Source of the DNA: Cladophialophora immunda
Taxonomy: Eukaryota; Ascomycota; Eurotiomycetes; Chaetothyriales; Herpotrichiellaceae
Reading direction: 5' to 3'
DNA length: 64,000 nucleotides
Assembly: GCF_000835495.1 (NCBI RefSeq)
Contig: NW_015622541.1
Span: 7,812,001-7,876,000 of the forward strand
The position numbers and the translations under genes were made by a program. This document shows, in pieces, positions 44,242 to 54,048 of the stretch. Positions within the stretch are counted from its first letter, which is position 1, and each line of letters begins with the position of its first letter. The notes below the pieces were generated by a model that did no database searches, was not told the DNA's origin, and saw only the letters and a list, made by a program, of their open reading frames with translations.

Positions 44242-46758
44242 TTAAACATCTGACGTGAATGCGCCCCCAAGATCCGTCGTGGCGTTGAACTCGAACAGCG
44301 GTTGGTACTCGGTGAACATGCCGTCCATGGTCAGAGAGAGATCCCCGGCGAAGGGGTCTGGCGCGCCCACAAACATGGCCAGGTCTCCACCGCTGATGTA
44401 CGCGTCGATGGTCGAGCCGCCGAACCCGTCAGTGAAATCCGGCAGTTGCTCGCTGAGACGGTGCTGTCGGGCGCTCGGCGTCGTCGGGCTGAGAAGAAGA
44501 CTGGCCTGTTCGCGGCCCGTCTCTGCCTGGGACTGCACGTGCGACCTGCGCGGTCCCTCCCAATCTGCCACGGGTCGAGGCCGCGTCTGTCCTCGTTCGC
44601 GATCCTGCGCGCGCGGTGGCGGAGATCGGTGAGCCCCGTGTGTGTCGAGCAGATAGCGCACCGTGGCCGCCGCCAGCCTGTCGAGGCTGTTCCGGCTCCG
44701 GCGTGCCTCGGGCCAGTGCTCGCCCGCCGCGCTGAGCAGGTTGGAAGCGTCGCGCGTGGTGCTGGTGAAGGCGTCGAGGTGCGCGCCGGCCGCGATCTCG
44801 GGGACCGTCCAGATGCAGTACAGGATGGTCAGCGCGCTGAGGCAGACTGAGTGGATCGTGACCCACGAGTACGACATGCGGTCGGACTCGTACATTTGCT
44901 TCGCGAGCCGGATTGCGGCCTGGGCGCTGTCGTAGCACCGCATCAGCGAGACTTTGCTGGGGGTCCGGATCCGCGGCGTGGGTCGAAAGAGATGCATGAC
45001 CACCTCGTGGTACCGGATCTGGCAGATCATGGTCATGTACAGGTCCTGGTTCTCGAAGAGCGGGATCTGCGACTGGAGCGTCCCAAGACGCTCCCACATG
45101 TCGTTCTGCCACATCTCGATGTCGGGGATTTGGGGGTACGTGTACCGAGGGGTGTTGTGTGTGAGACTGTGCAGGACGTATTTGATCTCCGAGTTCATCT
45201 GTGCGAGTTGGAAAAGGACCACTGCACACGACATCGATCCTGCTCGGGCTAGACGAGGCTGTTGCTGATCATCCATTGGCGAGTTATCGTCAAGATCACA
45301 ATCTTCATGTCCGCTGGGGAGCTGCATCAAGAATCAGTCGGAAGTCACGTCGCGCGCGATGGAGAAGGTCCTTACGCGCAGGTCACAGGCCTCGTCTCTT
45401 AGACCGATCGGTCTGCCCAAGGTCGTCGCGAGGGTCCGATCTATCGAGTAAATGACCCAAAACAGTCGCGTTCTCATTTCTCGTTCCAAAGGGCCGATCG
45501 ACGGGCTGATGGGGACATCTCGCTGCAGACCCAGGTCCAGGACGGCAGCCAAGCATTGGTAGTTCAAGTACCAGGGATTGAGCCGCAGGAAAGGACTGTG
45601 CAGTGTGAACATGGAAAGGAGCAAGAGACACTGGACTCCCTCGGTGGAGTTCTGAAAGTCAATCTCGTCCGTGTACTGCATGGCCGACGTCGCGAGGCCC
45701 TCGCCCGAAAACGGAATCCTCAGACGTTTCGACAGAATGCTGGCCGAGATCGCGAGGACCATGGTGACCTGAAACCAGACCACGCGTGAGGCACCTTCGG
45801 GGTTGCTGTACAGGTCGTGAAGTTGACGGGAAAACGTCCCGCCGTGGAGGAAGGGATACTGGACGTGAATGTGCTCGAAATATATCTTGGATAACTGGAT
45901 GGCTTGTTCAAGCGATTTTGGTATTGGGGCTGGTTCGATCATAAACATCGACCGAGAGCTTGTTGTCGAGGGGGACTCGTGTGTGGTGCTGTTTTGAATG
46001 CTGCCAGGCACATGACTGCCGGAGAGGTCGGCGCGTGCAAAGACCAGTTTCGCAAATGACAGGCCGCTCGAGGGTCCGACATATTTGCTGATGCCGGCCG
46101 ACAGCGGAATGAGCCCAATCTCGTGGGCGATTTCGTTGCGACTTGGGTTTCGGGGAGGCGAGCTGCCGCCGGAGAGATTGGGACGTTCTCTGAGATTGTT
46201 TCTGGACGTTTCATCCACAGAGGCGGGCTCGACGTCTCGGTGACGGGAGAGGTTTGTGCTATGTGTGCTCGCAGCAGCCACTTCTCTCGGCGGTGGAGGC
46301 AGGTCTCCATCAGCAGCCACCAGACCCAAATCGAGATGAGGACATTGAGCTTGTAGGGCTCCTTCTAGACGTTGTATATGGCGATAGAGAGTAGCGGCCT
46401 CACTAGGATTGTGTTGGTGTTAGAAGATGGGCGATGCAGAGAAGAGTCAGCGAGCTAACCTCCGTGAGATGCTACCCTCTTGGATGGTCTTTTTCCCGTC
46501 GATGCATTGAGCGCCAGCACGGCGACATCCTGAGCACTGAGGAATATTCCCATCGCACTGGTAAACGGAGGTTAGCTGCTTGCCTGGATCTTCGTCCCTG
46601 GACAGGTCACGACGTACTTTGATCTTTCGGGTCTGGCAGCGCAGACATGCTAAGCGTACGCGCCGCGCTCTCGCCGGTCGCTGAGAACCATCGCCACTCC
46701 CAGGCACTTGGTCCGGGTAATCAGTCCTCGGCGGCCTAGAGGATGGCTCCGATGACAT
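44242..46758 (-). CDS. Zn2Cys6 transcription factor with fungal-specific TF domain
   Basis: Four exons (46618-46758, 46460-46557, 45376-46402, 44242-45321) give 781 residues. The binuclear cluster is canonical, Cys38-X2-Cys41-X6-Cys48-X6-Cys55-X2-Cys58-X6-Cys65, and is split by the first intron after KIK. A short coiled-coil-like EAATLYRHIQRLEGAL follows, suitable for dimerisation. The fungal_trans middle homology region lies at about residues 190-420 (FLHGGTFSRQLHDLY, LNYQCLAAVLDLGLQRD and RTRLFWVIYSIDRTLATTLGRPIGL). The gene converges on the dehydratase and diverges from the Dabb gene, with a perfect CGGAT-N3-ATCCG site between them. It is the probable cluster regulator, acting as a dimer. 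Confidence 0.9.
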
Positions 46759-46991
46759 ACGGAGCCTCCGGGAAACAGAGAATTGGCGACTTGGCGTCAG
46801 GCGTCGGGAACGGAGCCGTGACTGCAGAGCTGGGCCGGACTTGCTGCGCGTTTGAAAGAGTGTGAGAAGGATCGAGGCTGTGGAGGTGCCATAGACGGAC
46901 GTATAAAGTGAAGATTCACGTGATTTACCCCGTCTCGACGGAGGTGCCCCGCGGGCCCCGGTGAAGTGCGGGGTGGACGGCCCGAGGGAGA

Positions 46992-47004
46992 CGGATTGAA
47001 TCCG
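46992..47004. promoter_or_regulatory. Candidate Zn2Cys6 operator CGGAT-N3-ATCCG
   Basis: CGGATTGAATCCG in the 460-bp divergent region between the Zn2Cys6 gene (start 46758) and the Dabb gene (start 47219). Its position would allow autoregulation. The rest of this intergenic region holds no gene. Confidence 0.6.
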
Positions 47005-47218
47005 AAGCCAACCATCACTGCCTCTGGGACGACGAGGATCGGGTGGTTTGCCAGGTTTGAAGACTCACCTCGAGTGGTGTGAGTACTGAGAGGTGATTAC
47101 CTGGGAATGTACCGAGTTGCCAGTGTTGTCTTCCTCGTTGTTACGCAACCGTCACTCAACTGCCCTCCCGGAGTCGATTCAGCGTCAGTGGCCCCCCAAC
47201 ACCTCCAGCCTGCTCACC

Positions 47219-47708
47219 ATGGTGGTAGTACATATCGGCAAGTAAAATGAAGAACCCCTGGATCCCGCGTTCGTCATTCTCATCGCAGTCTTCATAGTGC
47301 TCTTCAAATTTCGCGACGACACCAGTGAGGCCACCAAGAGCGTCTTCCTCTCCGAGCTCAAGAAACTCAAGCAGCTGCCCTGTGTGGTCGACCAGAAACT
47401 CGTTGTCGGAGGGCCCTCGATCACGACGCCCGCATCGCGCAGCAAAGGCTTCCACTACTGTCTGCTAAGTTATCATAAAGACCGGGCTGCGTTGGATGAA
47501 TACCAGGCGAGTCCGGAGCATCATCAGTACGTTACCACTGTGGCTTTGGCACTTCGGTTTGCATGAGGTTGACGCCTTGTCCAGCGTGACCAGTACTTAC
47601 ATGTGGCCATTCAACGACGATCTGATGAGGTTCGACTTTGAGACTGCGGACGATTCCATTCTCGGCTCGACGGTTTCCGCAGCCCTTGCCTCCGTTGCTG
47701 CGTCCTAA
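47219..47708 (+). CDS. Small stress-responsive A/B barrel (Dabb) domain protein
   Basis: Three exons (47219-47237, 47298-47526, 47585-47708) give 123 residues. The start MVVVHIVLFKFRDDTSE fits the Dabb family opening, and SKGFHYCLLSYHKDRAALDEY...SPEHH matches the second half of the ferredoxin-like barrel. To get the canonical HIVLFKF junction, the first intron must use a GC donor (GCAAGT at 47238) with TAG acceptor at 47297. The tail after HVTSTYMWPFNDDLMRFDFE is short. Related folds include polyketide cyclases, olivetolic acid cyclase and rhamnose mutarotase, so a role in handling a cluster intermediate is possible. Confidence 0.8.
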
Positions 47709-48300
47709 AGGCGGTGTATTAAACCTCTTAGACTGGAATCCTGGGAGATACACTTCCAGTTGCTCCTAGAACTAGTGTATAACTACACACCGGCAAAGAT
47801 TTCGCCAAATTAGACATAGAAGATTCAATCGGGATACGACTCTTGTATTTGACATGATATTCCGTTAAAGCTATGTCCCGTTCAGACCTGCTAAATTTTG
47901 AATTCTCGTGGTTTATGGCCTGCCGCTTTTACGCATTACTGCATATACCGGAATTCTTGATGCTGATCAGCCCTTCTACTCTCGCAACTGCCCTTACCAT
48001 CTTCCCGACGGCCATACTTCTTGTTCTTCCTGCTGTTCTGAACAGAGAGCCAGACTGCGGTCACTTTAGAATTGGAATGGTACCGTGAGGGAACAATCGC
48101 TGGGAGGCTCACGTCGGAAATTGCTGATATTAACTACAGATAAGGATGAAAACCACTAGTATAACGCGCATTAGAAGACTACCTAGTTACGTCTCTGTGT
48201 TAAATAACTTTTGAGCCGCTGTCAAGGGACATCCTCCCTTCGATCCCCGGATGCCAAATGACACCAGAGAAAGAGCGTACGGCAAACAGGAGGGATAACA
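47709..48300. other. Intergenic region between convergent genes
   Basis: 3' flanks of the Dabb and Ldh2-type genes. AT-rich. No supported gene. Confidence 0.5.
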
Positions 48301-49365
48301 TCAACCCGTTAGCAATTGAGCCCCCACCATCTCGGCCTCTTTGTTCAAAGATTCCACCTCGGAAGTGGTATACGGGATTCCACTGCTTTCCCTCTCCTTC
48401 TGGGTCAGCTGCTCAATCTCGCCGGGGAAGTAAATCCTGTCGAAGCCCGGCCGCTTCTCACACCCAACCACTCTCTGATATAGATAATCCATCCTCTCTT
48501 TAAACTCGTCCAGCGAGAAGAAGAGATCCGGCTTGATGGCGACCAGGAAATGTCCCACGTCGGCCGGTTTCGACGGGTCGTATGGGTTTGTAACGTGGCC
48601 AGCGAAGGCGGAGCCGGAAAGCACGCCCGAAAAGACATCCATCATGATGGCGAGCGCGGAGCCCTTGGGGCCCCCCATGGGCAACATGACACCCTCGAGT
48701 GCCTTGGCCGGATCGTCGGTGGTCTCGCCGTTGGCGTCAAGCGCCCAGTCGAGAGGGATCTTCTCGCCTCTCCTCTTCGCCTTGTAAATTTTGCCTCTCG
48801 CGGCAATACTAGGTGCCATGTCGAGGATGAAGGGCGGAGCTTTACCAGCCGGGGCGCCACAGGCCAGAGGCGAGACGCCGACAAGTTTGTCCTTGCCACC
48901 CCACACGGGGAGGGCGGGCGACGAGTTCGTGAAGACCAGGGACATCATGTCGGCGGCGATGGCCTTCTGCACCACCCAGGCGGACATGCCGAAGTGATTC
49001 GAGTGTTTGACCGCGACCATGCCGATCCCATACACGCGGGCCATCTCGATCGCCTTGTCCATGCCCATAGAAGCGGCCAGGAAGCCGAACCCATTGTGGC
49101 CATCAACCTGGGCCACTACGGGCGTGGCCTCGTGGAGGGTGGGAATAGCGGCGGGATCAAGGACTTTCTGCCGAATGCGTTGCATGTAGGACGGAATCCG
49201 GTTGACGCCGTGCGTGTCGACGCCGCGAAGATCGGCGGCCACTAGACAGCTCGCCACGATGTGAGCTTGTTCCCTGGGAACGCCATTCCCGATCAGTACG
49301 TCCCGGGCGAATGCGAGGACTCTGTCGGCTGGGAAGGATTGGGTGAGGGAGGGTTCGGCGACCAT
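48301..49365 (-). CDS. Ldh2/malate-type NAD(P)-dependent oxidoreductase
   Basis: 354 residues in one exon. The non-Rossmann Ldh2 family signature is clear: ADLRGVDTHGVNRIPSYM near residue 45, GFGFLAASMGMDKAIEMA, then VAVKHSNHFGMSAWV at about 118-131 with the catalytic His, PLACGAPAG and GGPKGSALAIMMDVFSGVL. Members reduce or oxidise 2-keto/2-hydroxy acids (YiaK 2,3-diketogulonate reductase, ureidoglycolate dehydrogenase, sulfolactate dehydrogenase). Here it could handle a 2-keto acid arising after the dehydratase; that is inference. The gene is GC-rich and intronless, and diverges from the SDR with a perfect operator-like site between them. Confidence 0.92.
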   Translation of the reverse strand: MVAEPSLTQSFPADRVLAFARDVLIGNGVPREQAHIVASCLVAADLRGVDTHGVNRIPSYMQRIRQKVLDPAAIPTLHEATPVVAQVDGHNGFGFLAASMGMDKAIEMARVYGIGMVAVKHSNHFGMSAWVVQKAIAADMMSLVFTNSSPALPVWGGKDKLVGVSPLACGAPAGKAPPFILDMAPSIAARGKIYKAKRRGEKIPLDWALDANGETTDDPAKALEGVMLPMGGPKGSALAIMMDVFSGVLSGSAFAGHVTNPYDPSKPADVGHFLVAIKPDLFFSLDEFKERMDYLYQRVVGCEKRPGFDRIYFPGEIEQLTQKERESSGIPYTTSEVESLNKEAEMVGAQLLTG

Positions 49366-49807
49366 TCTTTGTGGTAAACTTGGTAGTCTTCGGAATGTGA
49401 GACTATCAGCTTATATCCCCGGCTCTGGCTTATGAATAGGCAATGGGTAATATTAGTGCTTCGAGTTTGTTGGACGAAAATGAGTCCAAGAAGTCAACAA
49501 ACAAAGGCGGCGTCCCGACGGGGGCGAGCGTCGGAGTTCAGCCGACAAATACGCATCCATACAGCGGATGTGATCCGGTTTGACGGTTACAACTTAGACC
49601 CCTTGATGCTGGGGCATTAGACTTGGGCTTGCCACTCTACGTCGGCCAGAATGGCGGGAAACCAGCAAAGGAAAAGGGGAGTGTCTAGAAATCTTGGGCC
49701 TTTCAGCACCAATTCCACAAAGAGGAAAATGCGAAGTACCACCACCAAGGAAGCAAAGGATCAAACGGGACTCTCATTTCCTGGCCCAACAACCTCAGAC
49801 TAGCAAC
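49366..49807. promoter_or_regulatory. Shared divergent promoter, Ldh2-type gene / SDR
   Basis: 442 bp between the two ATGs. It holds the palindrome listed next and no supported gene. Confidence 0.55.
49565..49577. promoter_or_regulatory. Candidate Zn2Cys6 operator CGGAT-N3-ATCCG
   Basis: CGGATGTGATCCG, about 200 bp from the Ldh2-type start and 230 bp from the SDR start, so placed to serve both genes. Confidence 0.6.
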
Positions 49808-50617
49808 ATGCACGACCTGACCGGCAAAATCGCCCTCATCATAGGTCTCGGCCAGGCATCCCCGGATGGATGGGGAATAGGCAGCGCGATCGCCGTTCTC
49901 CTCGCACGACAAGGCGCCATCATCTTCGGGGGCAACAGGAGCACCGACTCGGCAGAGATCACCCGGCAAAGGATCCAGGCCGAAGGCGGCACATGCGACG
50001 TGATGCAGACCGACGCCACCTCGTCAACGTCCGTCAAGGCGCTGGTGGCCGCCTGCCTCGCGAAGCACGGGCGCATCGACATCCTGATCAACAACGTGGG
50101 CAAATCCGAGGCGGGGAACCTGGGCGACATGGACGAGGCGGTCTGGGACGCGCAGGTGAGCCTGAACCTGAAGAGCGTCTACCTCGCGTGCCACAACGTG
50201 CTGCCCATCATGGAACGGCAGGGCGGTGGCGGAAGCGTGGTCAGCGTGTCCAGCATCGCGGGCCTGCGGTACATCGGGAAGCCTCAGGTCGGGTACGCGG
50301 CGACGAAAGCCGCCATCATCCACGCGATGAAGACGTCGGCGGTCACGTACGCCGGCAAGAACGTGCGGCTCAACACCGTCGTGCCCGGGTTGATGGACAC
50401 CCCGTACACCGAGCAACTGGCGGTCCGGTACGGGGCGGGAGAAAAGAGAGACGAGTACATGCGGATGCGAGATCGGCAGGTGCCGATGGGGAGGATGGGG
50501 GATGCGTGGGATGTCGCACACGCGGTGCTCTTCCTGGTGTCGGATGAGGCCAGATACATCACGGGCCAGGAGATCGTGGTGGACGGCGGCATCACGGCCT
50601 CGACGGGCAAGCCATGA
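49808..50617 (+). CDS. Short-chain dehydrogenase/reductase (classical SDR)
   Basis: 269 residues from ATG 49808. The open frame extends upstream to 49694, but MHDLTGKIALIIGLG is the normal SDR start. The nucleotide-binding glycine motif is a variant, GLGQASPDGWGIG, with a longer loop than TGxxxGxG. Other motifs are INNVG, the catalytic Ser in VSVSSIAG, YAATK (catalytic Tyr and Lys), NTVVPGLMDTPYTE, and a C-terminus ITGQEIVVDGGITAS. It probably oxidises a sugar, an aldonate or a 2-keto-3-deoxy acid at a hydroxyl; the substrate is not visible. It is intronless and GC-rich like its divergent partner. Confidence 0.92.
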   Translation: MHDLTGKIALIIGLGQASPDGWGIGSAIAVLLARQGAIIFGGNRSTDSAEITRQRIQAEGGTCDVMQTDATSSTSVKALVAACLAKHGRIDILINNVGKSEAGNLGDMDEAVWDAQVSLNLKSVYLACHNVLPIMERQGGGGSVVSVSSIAGLRYIGKPQVGYAATKAAIIHAMKTSAVTYAGKNVRLNTVVPGLMDTPYTEQLAVRYGAGEKRDEYMRMRDRQVPMGRMGDAWDVAHAVLFLVSDEARYITGQEIVVDGGITASTGKP

Positions 50618-51136
50618 TGGGTGACGATTTGTACGTGGTGGACGGGCTAGAATGGGGAGTCAGATTGGGTTTTGCGGAAGTCTGGCCTCCAAACCGAGAG
50701 GTCATTATATCTCTTCACGGTGTCTTGGACTCCTGGTACCAACGGTGCTTCAAGCGTCGTACTGTGTGGAGGTTATCGGTATGTCACTCTCGACCTGAGC
50801 TACGGATAGTCGGAGAGCAACCTGGTCGTGATGCTGGAGACAATACTTATTGGCCCTCATGATGAGGGCAGCCTAAGGCAAGGACTGCTGATTATATTAT
50901 TTACGTAGAGGTGCAGCCCGTAGCCGAGGAAAATTGGGGGACCATTTGGCATTCAAGAGAGCAGATACCCAATGAACTGCGTCCCATATGTTTGTGATGA
51001 CCATAAACGTCAACGGCCGAGTCAAGGCAAACGCACGATCGCGGTGGTGCAGAGTGCTGTGTTCGTGTCTGAGAAGATCCGTTTCAAGGTCCAAGTCTGC
51101 TGAACCCTGGAACGTTTGGGCTTTTCCAACAAGATA
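50618..51136. other. Intergenic region between convergent genes
   Basis: 3' flanks of the SDR and the siderophore-type transporter. No supported gene. Marks the right edge of the candidate cluster. Confidence 0.5.
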
Positions 51137-53065
51137 TCACCAGACGTTGCCCTTGGTCTGCTTGATCTTGCCGACATTGACGTTCCTTATCATTAATACT
51201 GCAACAAAAGCCAAAGCCATAAAGGACGTTCCAGCTGCCAGCATACGAGTCTGAGCATAGGCATAGGCTTTCTGAATGCCAGTCCGGGTGGCACTGCCCC
51301 TGGGGTAGCTGAGTTGGGTGTCAAAGTCGTTGTATATGTCGGACAGGTTCGGTAGTGCGGACGCCGGAAGATACTTCTCGAGAGCCTTCTCAAACACGTT
51401 TGTCCAGATTGCTCCGGAAATAGTATAGCCGATCGAGTCGCCCACGGTTCCGGTGACGTTGAGTAAAGCGAGGGCGGCGGCGACGGATTGATGATCGACA
51501 GCAGCCAGAACGGCGAGTTGACAGCATATGATGAAGACAGCACCGCCAATCGAGATAAAGATCTGGGTCATGACGATATACCCGACGTACGGGTCCGGGT
51601 TCCGGAAATAGATCATCAGGCCTTGGGCGAAAATATAGAGCGGTACAGCAATCCACAAGAGCCACTTGAAGTATCCCGTCTTGCGGATGCCGTAGCCGAC
51701 ACAGAAGAGAAGGAAGCCAGAAACGACGCTGAAAGTGTTGTTGACGTAGCCGGCCTCTGCGACAGTAAGGTAGTTGACCACCTGGAGGAAGGAAGTAAAG
51801 TAGCTGTTCCAGCAGTAATAGGAAATCTGGTAGACAAAGTCCAGAAGACAGGCGCCCATGAGGGTTCGGTCGGTCAAGAAATTGAACCTCATAAACGGAA
51901 CGGGCGCCCAGAAGAGCTCGTTGAGGACAAAGGCCACCAGCAGCACGAATCCAACCACAATCATGGCAATAATGTAGCCCGTTGCCCAGCCGTCAGGAGC
52001 GATGGAAGCAATGTTGAAAGGGAGGAGGAAAATGATCAAGCCGGCGGCGAAGAGGAACACACCGAGAACTGTATAAGACGTTAGCAGGGCTTGGAGTCAT
52101 GGGCTTGGTTGAAGTGTACCATCGAATTCTTTAGTGTAGTACCATATACTCTCCGTCCAGGTTCGGCCACTCGCCACTCTCTCCTTCAACAGACCCTGCT
52201 TTTTAGCCTTGCGGAGGTTGTAGCTCAACACGAAATACAACGGAGCGCAGACAATAGGCGTGATAAAGGCGTAGGTGGCGTAGCCCCAGGACCAGCCAAT
52301 ATCGGCGAGCATTCGATCGGAAGCGTATGACCCAGCAAAGGCCGAGATCATGTAGGGGGATGAGGTGAAGGCGTAGGCCAGAGCTCGAGTCTTGAGTGCG
52401 GTGGCATCAGCTGTGACGACGTCGATGCTGTAAATAAGACCGGTGAAACCAACGCTGTAAAATACCTAAGAGGGTTCCAGTCAGTATGCTGCGTTGAACT
52501 ATGACGAGGGAGAGCTTCTATCACTTACATTGGCAGCACAGTAGGTCGACAGGTTGTGACTGACCGCCATGAGGATCAGACCGAGCTCGCAGAAGCCTAC
52601 CATAGTCAGATACCCCTCGGCGCGGCCCCAGATGTCCAGAGCCTTGGCCAACGGAATGAAAACTGCGGCGGTCATGGAGCTGGAGACGACACCAATGACG
52701 GTCAGGAGCGAGTGCGAGTCCCAGGCGCTGGTGACATATGGCGCAAAGTTGCCGATGGTCGAGCCTTGGAAAGCATTCAACAGGTATACCAACCACATGC
52801 CGACAAAGGCGCAGATCAGAGACCTCTTGGACCAGACGATCGAAGTCGCCTCCATGGCCTGGACACCAGCTTGAGCATCTTCAGTCGGGGCTTCTTCTTC
52901 GAGTTTCTGCTCCATATCCGTTGTCATGGTGGTTTTGGGCAATACGTTGCTTTCGAGGTTCTTGTCGTCGGCCGGCACCATATTGATACCATCGACATCG
53001 GAGGGCTGGGCGGCCACTTCATCTGCCTGGCCAGCACGGTTTCTGAATCGATGCAAAACATCCAT
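51137..53065 (-). CDS. Siderophore-iron transporter (SIT/MirB-type MFS)
   Basis: Three exons (52529-53065, 52120-52465, 51137-52068) give 604 residues, with about 14 spans. A hydrophilic acidic N-terminus of 80 residues precedes the first span (SLICAFVGMWLVYLLNAFQ). The SIT-family hallmark is in the middle: PFMRFNFLTDRTLMGACLLD, then YQISYYCWNSYFTSFLQVV and AGYVNNTFSVVSGF. Proteins of this type import ferric siderophore chelates at the plasma membrane or in vesicles. An iron-GATA-type site ATCAGATAA lies 154 bp upstream of the ATG. It ends next to the catabolic cluster but has a different promoter signature, so it may be independent. Confidence 0.9.
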
Positions 53066-53218
53066 GGCTGATTTGGAAGGAGAAAGGAGCAAACTGACAG
53101 AGCTGCAGCGGTGGGCCTACCAGGGCTGCAGCTGGCGTCTTTATACCTCGTGCATCTGGCCGGGAGCACGAGGCCAAGCAGTCTGCGAACCGAGACAAGC
53201 CCGATGCAGTAAGGACGG

Positions 53219-53227
53219 ATCAGATAA
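53219..53227 (+). promoter_or_regulatory. Iron-responsive GATA-type site ATCAGATAA
   Basis: Matches ATCWGATAA, the extended motif bound by fungal iron regulators of the SreA/Urbs1 class, located 154 bp upstream of the siderophore transporter ATG. Confidence 0.6.
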
Positions 53228-53291
53228 GATGAAAATTCTGTTTGTCTGGTGCTCGGCGAGTGGGTTATGCTGGGATATGCTGGGCTGGGAT

Positions 53292-53315
53292 ACTGGTCCA
53301 CTGGTCCACTGGTCC
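53292..53315. repeat. Tandem octamer ACTGGTCC x3
   Basis: Three perfect copies directly abutting the ATTGG at 53316-53320 in the siderophore transporter promoter. Confidence 0.85.
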
Positions 53316-54048
53316 ATTGGCCCGAAATCGGAGGCGGCGTCCTAGCCAGACGAGACGTCGCTACGGCCTCGATGCAACATTGCTGTGAATCCACACATGG
53401 CCCGAAGAGCTGTAGCCGACGTAGCTGAGGAACCGTTGGCACCGTTGGCACCATTGGCAACGCCATGGGAGGAGAAGCATTGTGGGCTTCTGTGGAATCG
53501 GGGCGAGAGCTGCCATTGGTTTGGAGAGAGCCGTCGAGGCGTCTAGTGTGGGAAAAGCTTCTGCTACTGGGCTCTACTCGGTATCTAATCTCTCTGTAAT
53601 CTAATCTGATTGAAAAGAGAAAACCAAGAGGGAGGACAGTCAAGGCGAGGAGATATTCGGCTGTGGGCCATCTTATATGCACCATCTCCTAGCCCCGTCG
53701 GAGCCTATGATGCTCTCTACGTGACTTGGCTCTTCAGAACATATAACTCAATGGAGGATCATGATGAACTCTAGAGGCCTAGTTATATGTTATTGAGTAA
53801 TTAACAAAGGGGCTACTATTGCTAGCAGTAAGCCTCTATTCGCTAAGCCCCTCCGATGACCTAGCCTGACACCTCGCTACCTACGATGTACATCCCCAAC
53901 CGAACCATATAGTTCCAACCACCAAGTCCACGATCAAGAGGAATAACCCGCTGCATATGGTTTACAGTTAGAGTCCCGCCTTCAGCATAAACCCAACTAG
54001 TAACTACACGGTGAGTGCCACTGGGATGCATCCTCCCTAGGCAAATTG

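Larger units (their letters stand above)
53066..54048. promoter_or_regulatory. Promoter of the siderophore transporter and 3' flank of the next gene
   Basis: It contains the ATCAGATAA site, an ATTGG (CCAAT on the coding strand) at 53316-53320, a tandem octamer, and a TTGGCACC triplication near 53434-53462. The open frames here are not gene-like. Confidence 0.5.

Noticed and set aside
47873..48088. Short hydrophobic open frame between the Dabb and Ldh2-type genes
   Set aside because: 71 codons in AT-rich sequence between two convergent genes, no family resemblance and no conserved motif.
51137..53065. Inclusion of the siderophore-type transporter in the catabolic cluster
   Set aside because: It lacks a complete CGGAT-N3-ATCCG site and has an iron-type GATA motif instead; adjacency alone is weak evidence.
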